64,000 bases of DNA from Asterias amurensis (Eukaryota; Echinodermata; Asteroidea; Forcipulatida; Asteriidae), in contig NC_092657.1 of the NCBI RefSeq assembly GCF_032118995.1, positions 15,048,181 to 15,112,180 of the forward strand, written 5' to 3'. Under the pieces are notes generated by a model that was not told where the DNA came from, ran no database searches, and saw only the letters and a list, made by a program, of their open reading frames with translations. Below, piece by piece: positions 53,301 through 62,670 of this stretch. Positions within the stretch are counted from its first letter, which is position 1; each line of letters opens with the position of its first letter. The position numbers were made by a program, and so were the translations under genes.

Positions 53301-56195
53301 TTTGTCCTGGGAAAAAAATTTGCGCACGGTCGGGGGACAATCAGCATATCGGCATTAGCGGTAAAAGAGCGGTAGTTGAGAAAATTCACACGCAAAATTC
53401 ACTTGATTTTTACTCAAAATCTGTGATACCTATTTGAACGATTTCAAGTGTAGTGCTATCTGCAACTTCTGAAGCATTAGATCGGTAAGTTTCATGATGC
53501 AGAACGTTGCAGATGGTTTTTCAAGGAAGCGAAAGGTTTTGATATCAGTGGTGCTGGGGCCAAGGATACGGAGTGGATTGGACCGATTTATGGGGCTAGA
53601 GCTGAGCATGCTGAGGGGGTCCTACTAAAAGCTGACAACAAGCCGACAACGCCGACAACAAGTCCAGAGCGCCGCCAACACGCCGCCAACAAGTTTTAAA
53701 TACCTCCAAAATGGCCAATAAACCATAGATATATTAGAACTATGTGTGTTCTGTAATATAAACATAAAAACTTCACGAAATTGTGAATTTTTAACCAGAA
53801 AAAAAACCTTAACTTTGACGGAAAACGGTCGGACGCCATCTTGGCTTAAAATCGTGTTTGGACCAGTCCATTATGATGCGGGTAAGTCAGATTTAGCAAT
53901 AGAGGGCGGGCGTCATGCACTGTGCACACTGCAGTGAAGGTCTTCACACGAAGCCCGCCCTCTGTTGTTGATAAGTGCTAAATCAACCCGTATCAAAATG
54001 GTCTGGTCCAATCACGGTTTTTAAGCCAAGATGGCGTCCGACCGTTTCCGTGCAAGTGAAGTTTTTTTTCTGGTTAAAAAATACACACTTTTCGTGAAGT
54101 TTTCCATTAAATTTCTGTTTATATTACAGAACACATATAGTTCTAATATATCTATGGTTTATTGGCCATTTTGGAGGTATTTAAAACTTGTTGGCGGCGT
54201 GTTGGCGGCGCTCTGGTCTTGTTGTCGGCTTGTTGTCGGCTTTTAGTAGGACCGTGCTGAGGGCCCCCGTCACGGCCATCTGACTGAGAACTTTGTTGAA
54301 AAAAACGTCCGTCGAGTAGTCCGAACGGTCGAGCTGTCTCAACCGTCGAGTTGTCCAAACGGTCGAGCTGTCTCAACCGTCGAGTTGTCCGAACGGTCGA
54401 GTTAACCGACGGACGAGTTGTCTAAATAAAATTTTATAAAAATGACACGGACATGACCATGACTAGGCAGTTTCAGTCAAATTTAATGCAGGTGATTTTT
54501 TCTCTGACAAGATGTAGTCTGTTAAGGTGTATTCTTAGAAGTAAAAATCAATTTAAAATTTTGAAATTGGATGTTTGGTTGCAGAGATATACCGTTTTTA
54601 ATGAGCGTGGATCGTGAAAAAAACGTACCCGTGTTCAAGTTCAATTCTTATGTTTTTCTTCATATCGGCCACGGCCAAGTTTAATGCACAGCCTATGGCA
54701 ATAGAGGGCGCACACTAGGCGAGCGCCCTCTATCTCTTACAAACTGTGCTTTGAGGCGCTAGTATGATTTTTTATGAACGGCAAAAAGTGATATTTTGTG
54801 AATCAAACTGAGGAGCGGCATCGTGGGGAAAATTGTTAACTATAAAAATTAAATATGTGTTAAGTTTTGCAGGTGTTTGTGTGAATATTCTTTATTAATT
54901 ATGTCAACAAATAGCATTATTGAATTAACCAGAATGAAATAAAATTAAAGAGTTTATGACTGGTGTTTCCTTTAATTTAAGATCAGTTGATCCTTTGATT
55001 TAAAATTGTAGCATTAACACAGTAAAACATTAGAACAATCTTTAAAAAACTTGAGGATGAAGGCATTTGTATACATCGATTATTTTTGTTATATTTACAA
55101 AGACAATTTCTAAAAACCAATGGCTATAATTATACAATCAATTTTTTTGTTCAACTTTCGTTTCAATTAGTATAGGCCTCTAAAAGTATATAACAATACT
55201 AGTTTCTTTTGACTCAAGATGAGCAGTCTGTTATTATCAATTCAGAACGTAGAAATTATCAAAGAAACAAGATCGGGCAGCTTTCCAGCTTTCTATTATT
55301 AGAGCCCCGGCCTATCAAACTTATTGTAACACACGCCCTCTTGTGGTGGCACATCACGGAAACACGAAGATGTACGAGTACGACGTACATGTACAATCGT
55401 GCGTATTTAGGACAACTTTGCAAGAAATGGTCTAACAAAACCTTTCTGCGGGAGAAGAAAACATAATCAAATTACACCAAATTTTCACAAGTTAAACTTA
55501 AAAGTATGGGAATTAGCACTGACAAAGTCGCATTCAATTTTGATGATTGTCTCTGGAAGAAATCTTGATTCAAAAAATGGAAAACGCCGACAAAAATAGG
55601 TTTTTAAGGTAAAAGCTATGCGACTAGCTGTACGATGTGCGGAATTTTATCGGCTACACGATGATGTAATCGTTATCTCATTTTGTGTAAACATGTGCTC
55701 CCGCATCGCAAAAAACCGTCTTCGGGCTTCTTCGGCGCTTTCCGAAGATTTCCGAAATCCGTTGTCCACGGGGTTCAAAGTTGACGTCATGCACAAACGA
55801 ATGGGCGCTGCACGCCAGGCCAAGCTTCTGTTTTTTGTCGTTGCTCTCTTTTTTTTACAATATCTCCGAAACTATTCATCCGATTTCGAATATTTTTGAA
55901 ATGTAAGCACGGGGAGAGAATGCTCCTGCCTGCTGTCAAGTCTCATAGTTGTGAGTTGTACAAAATGTGAGTTATGATTTAATATATTTCGTTCTTTTTT
56001 TTCGGGGCTGTGTGTGTGTGTGTTTTGGTACACGTAAAATCAACTTGATGAAACTGCCTACCATGACGGACGGACGGCCACACGGAAACCCTTTTCTTCA
56101 AATATTGTGGCTGTAGGTGTATTAACTACAAAGATAATATGTGTTAACTCTACCCCCATCTCTAACATTTTACATTATAAAACTTACTTTGGCAT
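47296..56195 (-). CDS. SNRPC: U1 small nuclear ribonucleoprotein C
   Basis: U1C stabilises pairing of U1 snRNA with the 5' splice site in the nucleus. Five coding exons on the minus strand: 56188-56195, 51190-51232, 50393-50501, 49131-49361 and 47296-47393. All have consensus GT-AG ends and matching phases, giving 162 residues (human 159). The N-terminal U1C zinc finger is complete: C6, C9, H24 and H30 in [14 protein letters not shown] then [17 protein letters not shown]. The helix [17 protein letters not shown] follows, then a Pro/Gly/Met-rich tail typical of the family. The ATG is fixed by ATGCCAAA|GTAAGT, whose MPK is the invariant family start. Intron 1 is about 5 kb and full of foldback repeats. 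The 5' neighbour on the other strand is the RBM47-like gene. Confidence 0.95.
47470..47846. mobile_element. TTAA element subfamily A'
   Basis: AAGGAAGGTACACGTTTGG to AACGTGTAACTTCCCT. Shares its right TTAA (47847-47850) with the next element. In SNRPC intron 4. Confidence 0.82.
47851..48211. mobile_element. TTAA element family A abutting an A' element
   Basis: AGGCAGTGGACACTATTGG to ATAATGTCCAATGTCT. Only one TTAA separates it from its neighbour. Confidence 0.85.
48501..48737. repeat. 79-bp minisatellite, three copies
   Basis: Units begin GACGCGCAAGATTGTCACGC at 48501, 48580 and 48659. The copies differ at one seen base (ATTATC in the first). Each unit also repeats CGCGCAATCTAAGCGCG internally. 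In SNRPC intron 4. Confidence 0.92.
48761..49087. mobile_element. TTAA element subfamily A', diverged
   Basis: AGGCAGGAACACGTTTGG to ATAGTGTCCAGTGCCT. A hybrid with one A' end and one A end. Ends 44 bp from SNRPC exon 4. Confidence 0.75.
49131..49361 (-). CDS. SNRPC: SNRPC exon 4: Pro/Gly/Met-rich tail
   Basis: Begins [14 protein letters not shown], as family members do, then [20 protein letters not shown] and repeated PRGPM/GGP units. Confidence 0.92.
49463..49640. repeat. Repeat family Q, copy 2
   Basis: AAACCTTTGTGTTTGAACAG, CGGCGAAACATGACGTACAT and CAGGTCACATCGTCTATAG match 43281-43495 in reverse. 49660-50390 (SNRPC intron 3) otherwise has only low-complexity GCCCTT-rich sequence. Confidence 0.6.
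50393..50501 (-). CDS. SNRPC: SNRPC exon 3: second zinc-finger half and helix
   Basis: [20 protein letters not shown] supplies H24 and H30, then [16 protein letters not shown]. Ends phase 1. Confidence 0.94.
51190..51232 (-). CDS. SNRPC: SNRPC exon 2: first zinc-finger half
   Basis: 43 bp encoding [14 protein letters not shown] with zinc ligands C6 and C9. The acceptor is CTTCAG and the donor GTAAGT. Confidence 0.93.
51328..51773. repeat. Foldback element R1 with GTCAACTCGCC subrepeats
   Basis: Left arm GTCCTACTACTTGCCG with GCCGTCAACTC repeats; right arm GAGTTGACGGC repeats ending CGGCAAGT...AGTAGTAGGAC. A/T-rich centre. In SNRPC intron 1, immediately after exon 2 on the plus-strand map. 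Confidence 0.8.
51851..52136. mobile_element. TTAA element family A, truncated
   Basis: TTAA at 51847, AGACAGTGGACACTACTGG. The other end is lost after GTTGCCCACATTG. Confidence 0.75.
52590..52995. repeat. Repeat family F, copy 2
   Basis: TTGCGATAACGTTACCCTCC, AACAATTTCGACAGCTAGTC and AACACCATTGAGGAAG as in 20880-21345. Its last 90 bp (52895-52985) recur inverted at 53148-53235. Confidence 0.7.
52895..53340. repeat. Inverted repeat pair from family F ends
   Basis: AACCTGAGGGGGGCGGAGCT near 52898 pairs with AGCTCCGCCCCCCTCAGGTT near 53215, enclosing about 160 bp. A second hairpin (CCCAGGACGAACGTGTGCAG / ACACGTTTGTCCTGGG) follows. Confidence 0.75.
53622..54252. repeat. Giant foldback R2, about 620 bp with arms near 290 bp
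   Basis: Left end GTCCTACTAAAAGCTGACAA; right end TTGTCGGCTTTTAGTAGGAC. Arms share GCCGCCAACAAGTTTTAAAT, ATGGCCAATAAACCATAGAT, the complement of CGTCCGACCG, and AGAGGGCGGG/CCCGCCCTCT. A central loop of about 40 bp contains CACTGTGCACACTGCAGTG. Within SNRPC intron 1. Confidence 0.92.
54300..54422. repeat. 34-bp minisatellite of GTCGAGYTGTC units
   Basis: Three to four units built on CAACCGTCGAGTTGTCCAAA then CGGTCGAGCTGTCT. Each half is itself an imperfect palindrome. 54430-55600 after it shows no recognisable feature. Confidence 0.8.
56188..56195 (-). CDS. SNRPC: SNRPC exon 1 (8 coding bases)
   Basis: ATG CCA AA followed by GTAAGT. The codon for Lys3 is split with exon 2. The 5' UTR extends to higher coordinates. 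Confidence 0.85.
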
Positions 56196-56354
56196 TTTGT
56201 CTGTGGAAAGGACAGATTTTCCTCGTCAGTCGATTACACGGTTCGTCGTTTTGGACACGCTTTCTTTCGTTGTTTGTGGTTGAAGCGTTTTTCGGATACG
56301 TGTTGATTGTTTACAGCTTATGCAAGACAACGTATCCGAAAAAATACAGTCGCG

Positions 56355-56525
56355 AGAGGGCGCTCTAACAAAACCTCCGCAAGGAAAACGAGGAAAACTG
56401 AGAGGCCGTGTCCGAAACGACGACTTCGGCTACAGCTACGTCTAGATCAGCGCGTCTAGTGTTGAAGAATAGCAGACGCGCGCGATCTAGCCGTAGCTGT
56501 AGCCGTCGTTTAGGACACGGCCTGA
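56355..56525. repeat. Inverted-repeat element family K beside the SNRPC promoter
   Basis: GGCCGTGTCCGAAACGACGA near 56403 pairs with TCGTTTAGGACACGGCC near 56507; GCTACAGCTACGTCTAGATC pairs with GATCTAGCCGTAGCTGTAGC. Begins within 200 bp upstream of the SNRPC ATG. Confidence 0.78.
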
Positions 56526-58559
56526 CTGCCACAACAACGACAAAAAAATAATGATGGCGGGCAATATTTCCCCCTGTATTATAGAATTGCCATCGTCTAA
56601 ATTTGTCTTGATTTTTTGTGAAAAGCACAGAGACAATATTTATTGATGTACAGAAATAAAAAAATAATGTATATCCGGAGGCATAGTAACTAATAATAAT
56701 ATTCTGACGGAATATGATGAACCAAATGAGCCAGTGATCGAGGGCTGCTGAAGTTTTTACACAATTCACCGTTAGGCCTTTTAGGCGCCCATTGGGGCGG
56801 GGGAATAATAATCTCCAGAGGGAGAGAATTTACTGTCGTAAATTTTCAACCAGTGAAATGTTTATCATAATGAATTACATTGGTCATTGGTATGGTCAGT
56901 TAAGAATCCCAAAAGGGGTTTCAGTGAAAATTTGGTCAATGTGAATTGAGATGGGGGTTGAATGTTGACTTCCAACTTGATGTGTTTTTGGATCATGAGG
57001 CCGGGGGAAAAAATGAGGGGGATATAACTTGACGTTCTCATGGACTTCCCATGATTGAGGAGGGGCACAAGTTCAAGAGTCAATGGACAATATTTCCCCT
57101 TTACAGTAAAAAACTATAAGACTTCTATTTATTTATTTTTATTTTTTGTATTATTACTTTAATTTTTTTTTTTAGCGCTATTTTTTTGTGTGAAACGGTT
57201 TTCTTTCATTGCAATCCACAAGAGGGCGCTATAACTCCTAAAGAACAGACGGGCAGCTGCTTGGGTGTGCATCTGTCCTTCCCCACTATTAACTTCACCA
57301 CCACAACAATGCAAACCTATTACGAGAGAGTCTCAAGACTTGATACCGCGCTAAAGATCAAAGGCCTAAAGTCTGGTCTGAGACGAAACCGCAAAATGAA
57401 GAATGTTTGTTCGACCGACCGCCGGCCGGCTGAGAGATCCTTGTTTGGGGAAGAAAAGAAAACAAAGGCAAATCCTGCCCTCTGCATAATATTTTGGGGC
57501 TTGAATTATTTTATTCACCTTGGCTACAGGCTGTGATTATTGTTTATACTCACGCGTATTGACTGAGAAAAACTTCGATATTATGTATGAGGGGAAAAAA
57601 ATATTCAACTCCGTTTTCTCACCCGGCGCTTAAACTTGAAAATAAAAGGCCCCGTCTCATACACCTGCCGGTAAGATCTGCCAAGTGAGCAAGTTTTATT
57701 GAGACAATTGCAAGTTTTATTGTGCTACCAACCTGGGTGTCACTTTTAGCCAATCCCTCCATCCTAAAGTGTAGTCCCAGCACCTAAAGTTTCAATCTAT
57801 ACCTTCCGCCTTGGGAAGCAGGACAGTTCTTTTCAGAAGGCTGAGAAGCTTCCCAAACAGTTATTGTTCGAAAAACCTACTCGGTGTAGTAGATTATAGA
57901 AAGACAGTTCTCTAAAGAAGTTGTAGGTATAGTATAAGCAAAACTAAGCATGATAAAAATTAATAGTCACAGCTGCTGTTGCATGCGAAAAATGGTACTC
58001 TTGGATGCTATTAAAATTATTCTTGTAATCATTGTTGTTATAGCTACTCCGTTTTGTATGTAAGCAGCTCTATGAAATTGTGTCCTTCAGATATCCCGAA
58101 TTTTACTTTCCTGACGATTAACATTACATCGACTTTCCTTATAATACAGGAAGGGAAAATTACTTAATAAGAATTTTAAAATGTTTATACGATCGTGTTA
58201 ATACATGGTTTCATTTGCATTGTCTGAGGAAGTCAAATTCTTTCTATGGTCAATTCTAACCATGCAATGTCCCAGCCTGTGTCCAGCCTGTTTCATAGCG
58301 CTGCTAACTATAACTTATATATAAGGTTACCAGCCAAAGTAGAATGCCACGTTATTTTTTTTTTACAAACTGTGACTGGTGGCCAGCATGCTGACTTTTG
58401 CCATGGTTTTGCTTGGAATGACAATTGTATAGGCTAAGCACAATATTTCCGCTTAAGCCGGTCTATGAAGTTGGACGCAGATCCGAGGATTTTCTGTTAG
58501 TGTGTAGCCTATAACGCCACCGTAATTACGTATAATCATGGAGGAAGAAAGACCTGCCC

Positions 58560-58655
58560 TATATATAACACACCATCAACAGAGCCACCACATCCACACA
58601 TCACTAACCAGCGGCACAAAACATGTCCTTTGGCGGCATTTTATCAAACACCTGG
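58560..58655 (+). promoter_or_regulatory. TATA box, leader and possible tiny first coding exon
   Basis: TATATATAA at 58560-58568 is followed, after an A/C-rich leader of about 54 bases, by ATG at 58623. The frame MSFGGILSNTW ends at TGG|GTATGT, a good 5' splice site. Spacing fits a TATA-driven gene. I could not find downstream exons with confidence, and I do not recognise the protein. Confidence 0.35.
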
Positions 58656-58987
58656 GTATGTTGTTGCATAGGCGGATTATCTTCAAAGTGTATTATAATG
58701 CGAAACAATAATGTTGATGTGTTGTTACTTATGAATACATTGATGCAGATAAGATGTGTTCCCAATTAGCTGGTGGTTTTAATGGGCGTGTACCTACAAT
58801 GTTTAGTAGGGTGGTGATTATCCCAGCGTTTTTGTGGAGAGACAGTGGAAACTTATTGTGTGGTATAAAGACCGAAATACCTTCATCCATGCACTTTCAT
58901 CTTGTGGACTGCACTGCATGCCGCATGCAGTTAGAGGGGTATAGGATTATTTTGGGTATTATGGGTTGGGTGGGACGTTCGATTTAA

Positions 58988-59361
58988 AGGCAGTGGACAC
59001 TTTTGGTAATTACTCAAAATAAGTATCATCATAAAACCTTTTTTGATTACGAGTAATGGGGAGAGGTTGATAGTATAAGAAATTGTGGGAAACGGCTCCC
59101 TCTGAAGTGATGTAGTTTTCGAGAAAGAAGTAATTTTCCACAAATTTGATTTCGAGACCTCAAGTTTAGAATTTGAGGTCTCGAAATCAAGCATCAGAAA
59201 GCACACAACTTCGTGTGACAAGGGTGTTTTGCCTTTCATTATTATCTCGCAACTTCGTCGACCGATTGAGCTAAACTTTTCACAGGTTTGTTATTTTATG
59301 CTTATGTTGAGATACACCAACTGTGAAGACTATTGACAATTACCAATAGTGTCCACTGTCT
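58988..59361. mobile_element. TTAA element family A, full length
   Basis: TTAA at 58984 and 59362. AGGCAGTGGACACTTTTGG to AATAGTGTCCACTGTCT. Confidence 0.9.
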
Positions 59362-60139
59362 TTAACAATATCATGTGATTTAGAGCATGCAGTCGTTGAT
59401 GTTCAGGCCAATGCTTGGAACATTTTGTCTGTGGAGGCGCCTGATCCACAGTTTCTCTCTATCTCAGGCAAACAGCCTCTGTAACCAGTGATTACCAGGA
59501 AGAGAAATATTACACACGTTCTACGGGTGTACCCATCCAGCTTTTGGGTAAAATTATTTTGTAATAAAACATAATTGTAACGTAACCGACCTACTTAGAC
59601 CCCATGTCTGCAAAATTAATTTTCTTCTCATCGTCTCCCATTAGGTTATAAACAATATTGGCCTTTGTACTCTAATTAGAATATCGGGATATAACAATTG
59701 ATCTCTCATATCAACATGATTAATTATGTAATGTAATCTCTGTATTATCGGCTTTTAGAGATAATACGGGGCAGGAGTACAGAGTACACACATTGTTATT
59801 ATAGTTATCAATTTAGTACAACGATCTGTAGGCAATGTGTGATGTGCACAACAAGTATTATTTATCCCGTGTCTGCTTCGCCAATTTAAAACCCATTCTG
59901 CTGCCGTGAATTTTTTTTTTTTTAGGTTGGGGGCCCGCCCCATCAGAGACTGGTTCATATGATGTGTGAATTCTTGGTCTAATTGTATAGCTGGATATGC
60001 ATGCGGCACACACCCCATCCCCCAACCACGCCCCTCCCGGTCGGCTGTCCAAGAACCGAACCCCTCTCTGCCACACCCCCTGATACTCACTGACACACCT
60101 CCGTGGATCCACCTTGACACAGTTTCATAAAGCTGTTAA

Positions 60140-60532
60140 AGGAACACGTTGCCTTGGATCGGTCGAGTTGGTCTTTGAAAAGCGTTCTATAACCGTTTGT
60201 TATAAAATCGGTATGGTTAGAAAGATGTTGTAAAAGTAGAATACAATGATCTACACAAATATGCCTCGAAATTGCGTGGTTTTCGTGTTACCTCGTCGAC
60301 AAACACGGTCGGCCATTTATGGGGGTCAAAAACTTGACTCCCATAAATGGCCGACCGTGTTAGTCCGCGATGTAAAATGAAAACCGTACAATGTTGAGTG
60401 CTACTTGTGTGGATCATTGTATTCTACTTTTAAAACATCTTTCTAACCATATGCATTTCATAACAAACGGTTTCAAACGCTTTTCATAGACCAACTCGTC
60501 CGATCCAAGGCAACGTGTTCCTTTAAGCCGAA
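60140..60532. mobile_element. TTAA element family B, copy 4
   Basis: TTAA at 60136 and 60533. AGGAACACGTTGCCTTGGAT to AAGGCAACGTGTTCCT. The central palindrome ATTTATGGGGGTCA / TGACTCCCATAAAT is nearly intact. Confidence 0.9.
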
Positions 60533-61526
60533 AATTCTTCTTAGCTAATTACTTTGGTTAAGCAAGAAATGACAGAGGCACTGTAGGCCTACGTTGCAGT
60601 GTCCTTTCTCTTTGGTTGCAGCCACAGTGTTGTGGGTGATAGGCCTTATCATCATTTTGCTAAGATTTTTTGGGGTGCTATTTATGTTTGTGCTTACATC
60701 CTTTATTGAATTTGGCCACTGTTCTATTACAACTTGCAGGCAATGGGCATGCACTGCCCTGATAATATTGCATTGCGCCCACCTATTAGATTAATTTTAG
60801 ATCATTCGTCGGGAGCGGTACTTCTCGTACCCCCCCCCCCCAACCACCACAAAGTACGCCCCTAGAACCGAACACCGACTTTTTATATTATTATTGGCTC
60901 ATCAGCTAACATTGAAACAATCAAACGAAAAACGCAACTCTTTAATCAAGGTTGAAATTTGTTATCTGTGTCGACCATTAACATTGTTTGGTTAAACTGG
61001 ACTGGTGTATAATCCATTTTAAATGCGGTTTAAACAATAGGCCTATTTATGCGGCTTTCTTATCAAAATTATGTCAACAAAGGCTATTAACTACAAAGTG
61101 GGTGCTGAAATTTGTTTTCAAAAGATTTCACCCAAAAGGTATGCAACCTCCCTAAATGTGCTTATTATTATAGTTATTATGGAACCCCTCTCTTTTGTAG
61201 TTCGTGCCTATAATAATATTCGTAGTCTCCAAAAAATAATAATTATAACAAGACAGCACGCGTAGGCATAATTATTGCAACAAAAACAACTTGTTAAGTC
61301 AGGCCTCAACCTCTACAGCGGCCACCAGCAGCCATTGCCGCGATGCCCCAGCGAAATGCTCTTTTGGTTTTTAGGCTCTTCTTAAAATAACACACTATAG
61401 TCTAAAAAAAAAAATCAGATTATGAAAAGGACAACTTTGAGCCAATTACAACTTTGACATCTGACCTGCTAACACAATCAATATTGACTTTGCGTGAGCA
61501 GCCGACATCGCCGCCATCTCGGATAC

Positions 61527-61538
61527 TGCGCATGCGCT
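61527..61538. promoter_or_regulatory. NRF1-type site upstream of the RBM47-like gene
   Basis: TGCGCATGCGCT matches the palindromic NRF1 consensus, 440 bp before the ATG in the most CpG-rich part of the region. A GCCGCCATC (YY1-like) motif lies just upstream at about 61510. A weak TTATAAATC is at 61594. Confidence 0.45.
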
Positions 61539-61977
61539 GGATCACTTGAGGCGATGACGCCGGGGGTGATCTTTTTATTGGTAGCAATCAATTATTATAA
61601 ATCGGCAATTGTAAAAAGACCGTGAAAGCAAATCTTAGACTGACCAGAGTTATTTGAAAGTGATCAACTTCCTCAAAAGGATAAAATTTTCAAGAATTTG
61701 AGCAAAAGTTTGTAAAAATCACAGACGAGATTGTTTTTTTGACGAGCCTAAACATTTGTTTCGATAGATCGATACTTTGGTTTTGTATCGATAGGGGGCA
61801 GTTTTGATGCTCACTTTTCGCACACAATCTGACGCACGCTGTTGGCAAGGTACATGTGACATCGACACCAGATTAAACTCTAGTAAATTATTCAACCATC
61901 AAGATATGAAGTGATTTTTCAGATCATTCCTTGGCCAACCTTAGCCCTAATCACACCGAATCAAATAGGAACGAATC

Positions 61978-62670
61978 ATGGAAAACTCAATCGGAAAGTC
62001 AGCACCCGAGGGAATTGCCGGGGCCCGGAATGAGGCAGCCCTTCTGGCGCTCATGGAGAAGACCGGCTACGACATTGTTCAGGAGAACGGCCAGAGGAAG
62101 TACGGCGGGCCGTGCCCTGGCTGGGAGGGACAGCCACCAAGCAGGGGCTGCGAGGTCTTCGTCGGGAAAATACCCCGTGATCTCTTCGAAGACGAGCTTG
62201 TGCCGGTCTTCATGAAAATTGGGAAAATCTACGAACTGAGACTGATGATGGATTTTAGTGGTAACAACAGGGGGTATGCATTTGTGATGTTCACGAACAA
62301 GGAAGATGGCAAGAAAGCGGTGAAACAGCTCAACAACTACGAAATCCGGAAAGGCCGATACCTCGGGGTATGCCCAAGCGTCGACAACTGCCGTCTTTTT
62401 GTTGGAGGGATTCCCAAGAACAAGAAGCGAAATGAGATCCTCGAAGAAATGTCCAAAGTTACCGAGCAGGTCACCGATGTCATTGTCTACCCGTCGGCGA
62501 CGGATAAATCGAAAAACAGAGGCTTTGCTTTCGTCGAATTCGAGAATCACCGAGCGGCAGCCATGGCGAGACGAAAACTCATCCCCGGTAGAATTCAGCT
62601 GTGGGGACATCAGATCATGGTGGACTGGGCTGAGCCAGAAAGAGATGTCGACGAGGACATCATGAAGACC
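61978..62670 (+). CDS. RBM47: RBM47/A1CF/RBM46-family RNA-binding protein, first coding exon
   Basis: hnRNP-R-like RNA-binding protein; vertebrate members bind AU-rich RNA and act as APOBEC1 cofactors in the nucleus. 231 codons from ATG to ACC|GTAAGT, phase 0. The N-terminal unit [20 protein letters not shown] then GQRKYGG precedes RRM1 (RNP2 VFVGKI, RNP1 RGYAFVMF, residues about 59-137) and RRM2 (RNP2 LFVGGI, RNP1 RGFAFVEF, about 139-220). It ends [20 protein letters not shown] then IMKT. The third RRM and the tail must be in exons beyond the window. [19 protein letters not shown] and WGHQI look most like RBM47, but one invertebrate gene may be ancestral to all three vertebrate paralogues. 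GGPCPGW has Cys where PPPGW is usual. Confidence 0.93.

Larger units (their letters stand above)
56196..61977. other. Divergent intergenic region between SNRPC and the RBM47-like gene
   Basis: Contains the presumed SNRPC leader at the left and the RBM promoter at the right. Between them are family A and B elements and a possible TATA-driven first exon. 56530-58240 and 60540-61300 have no gene-like signal. The 116-codon frame at 57186 has no recognisable domain or splice context. Confidence 0.6.

Noticed and set aside
57186..57536. 116-codon frame in the SNRPC-RBM intergenic region
   Set aside because: No recognisable domain, promoter or splice context; kept as unexplained rather than called.
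61999..62610. 203-codon minus-strand frame
   Set aside because: It is a shadow of the RBM47-like exon, which carries two complete RRMs.
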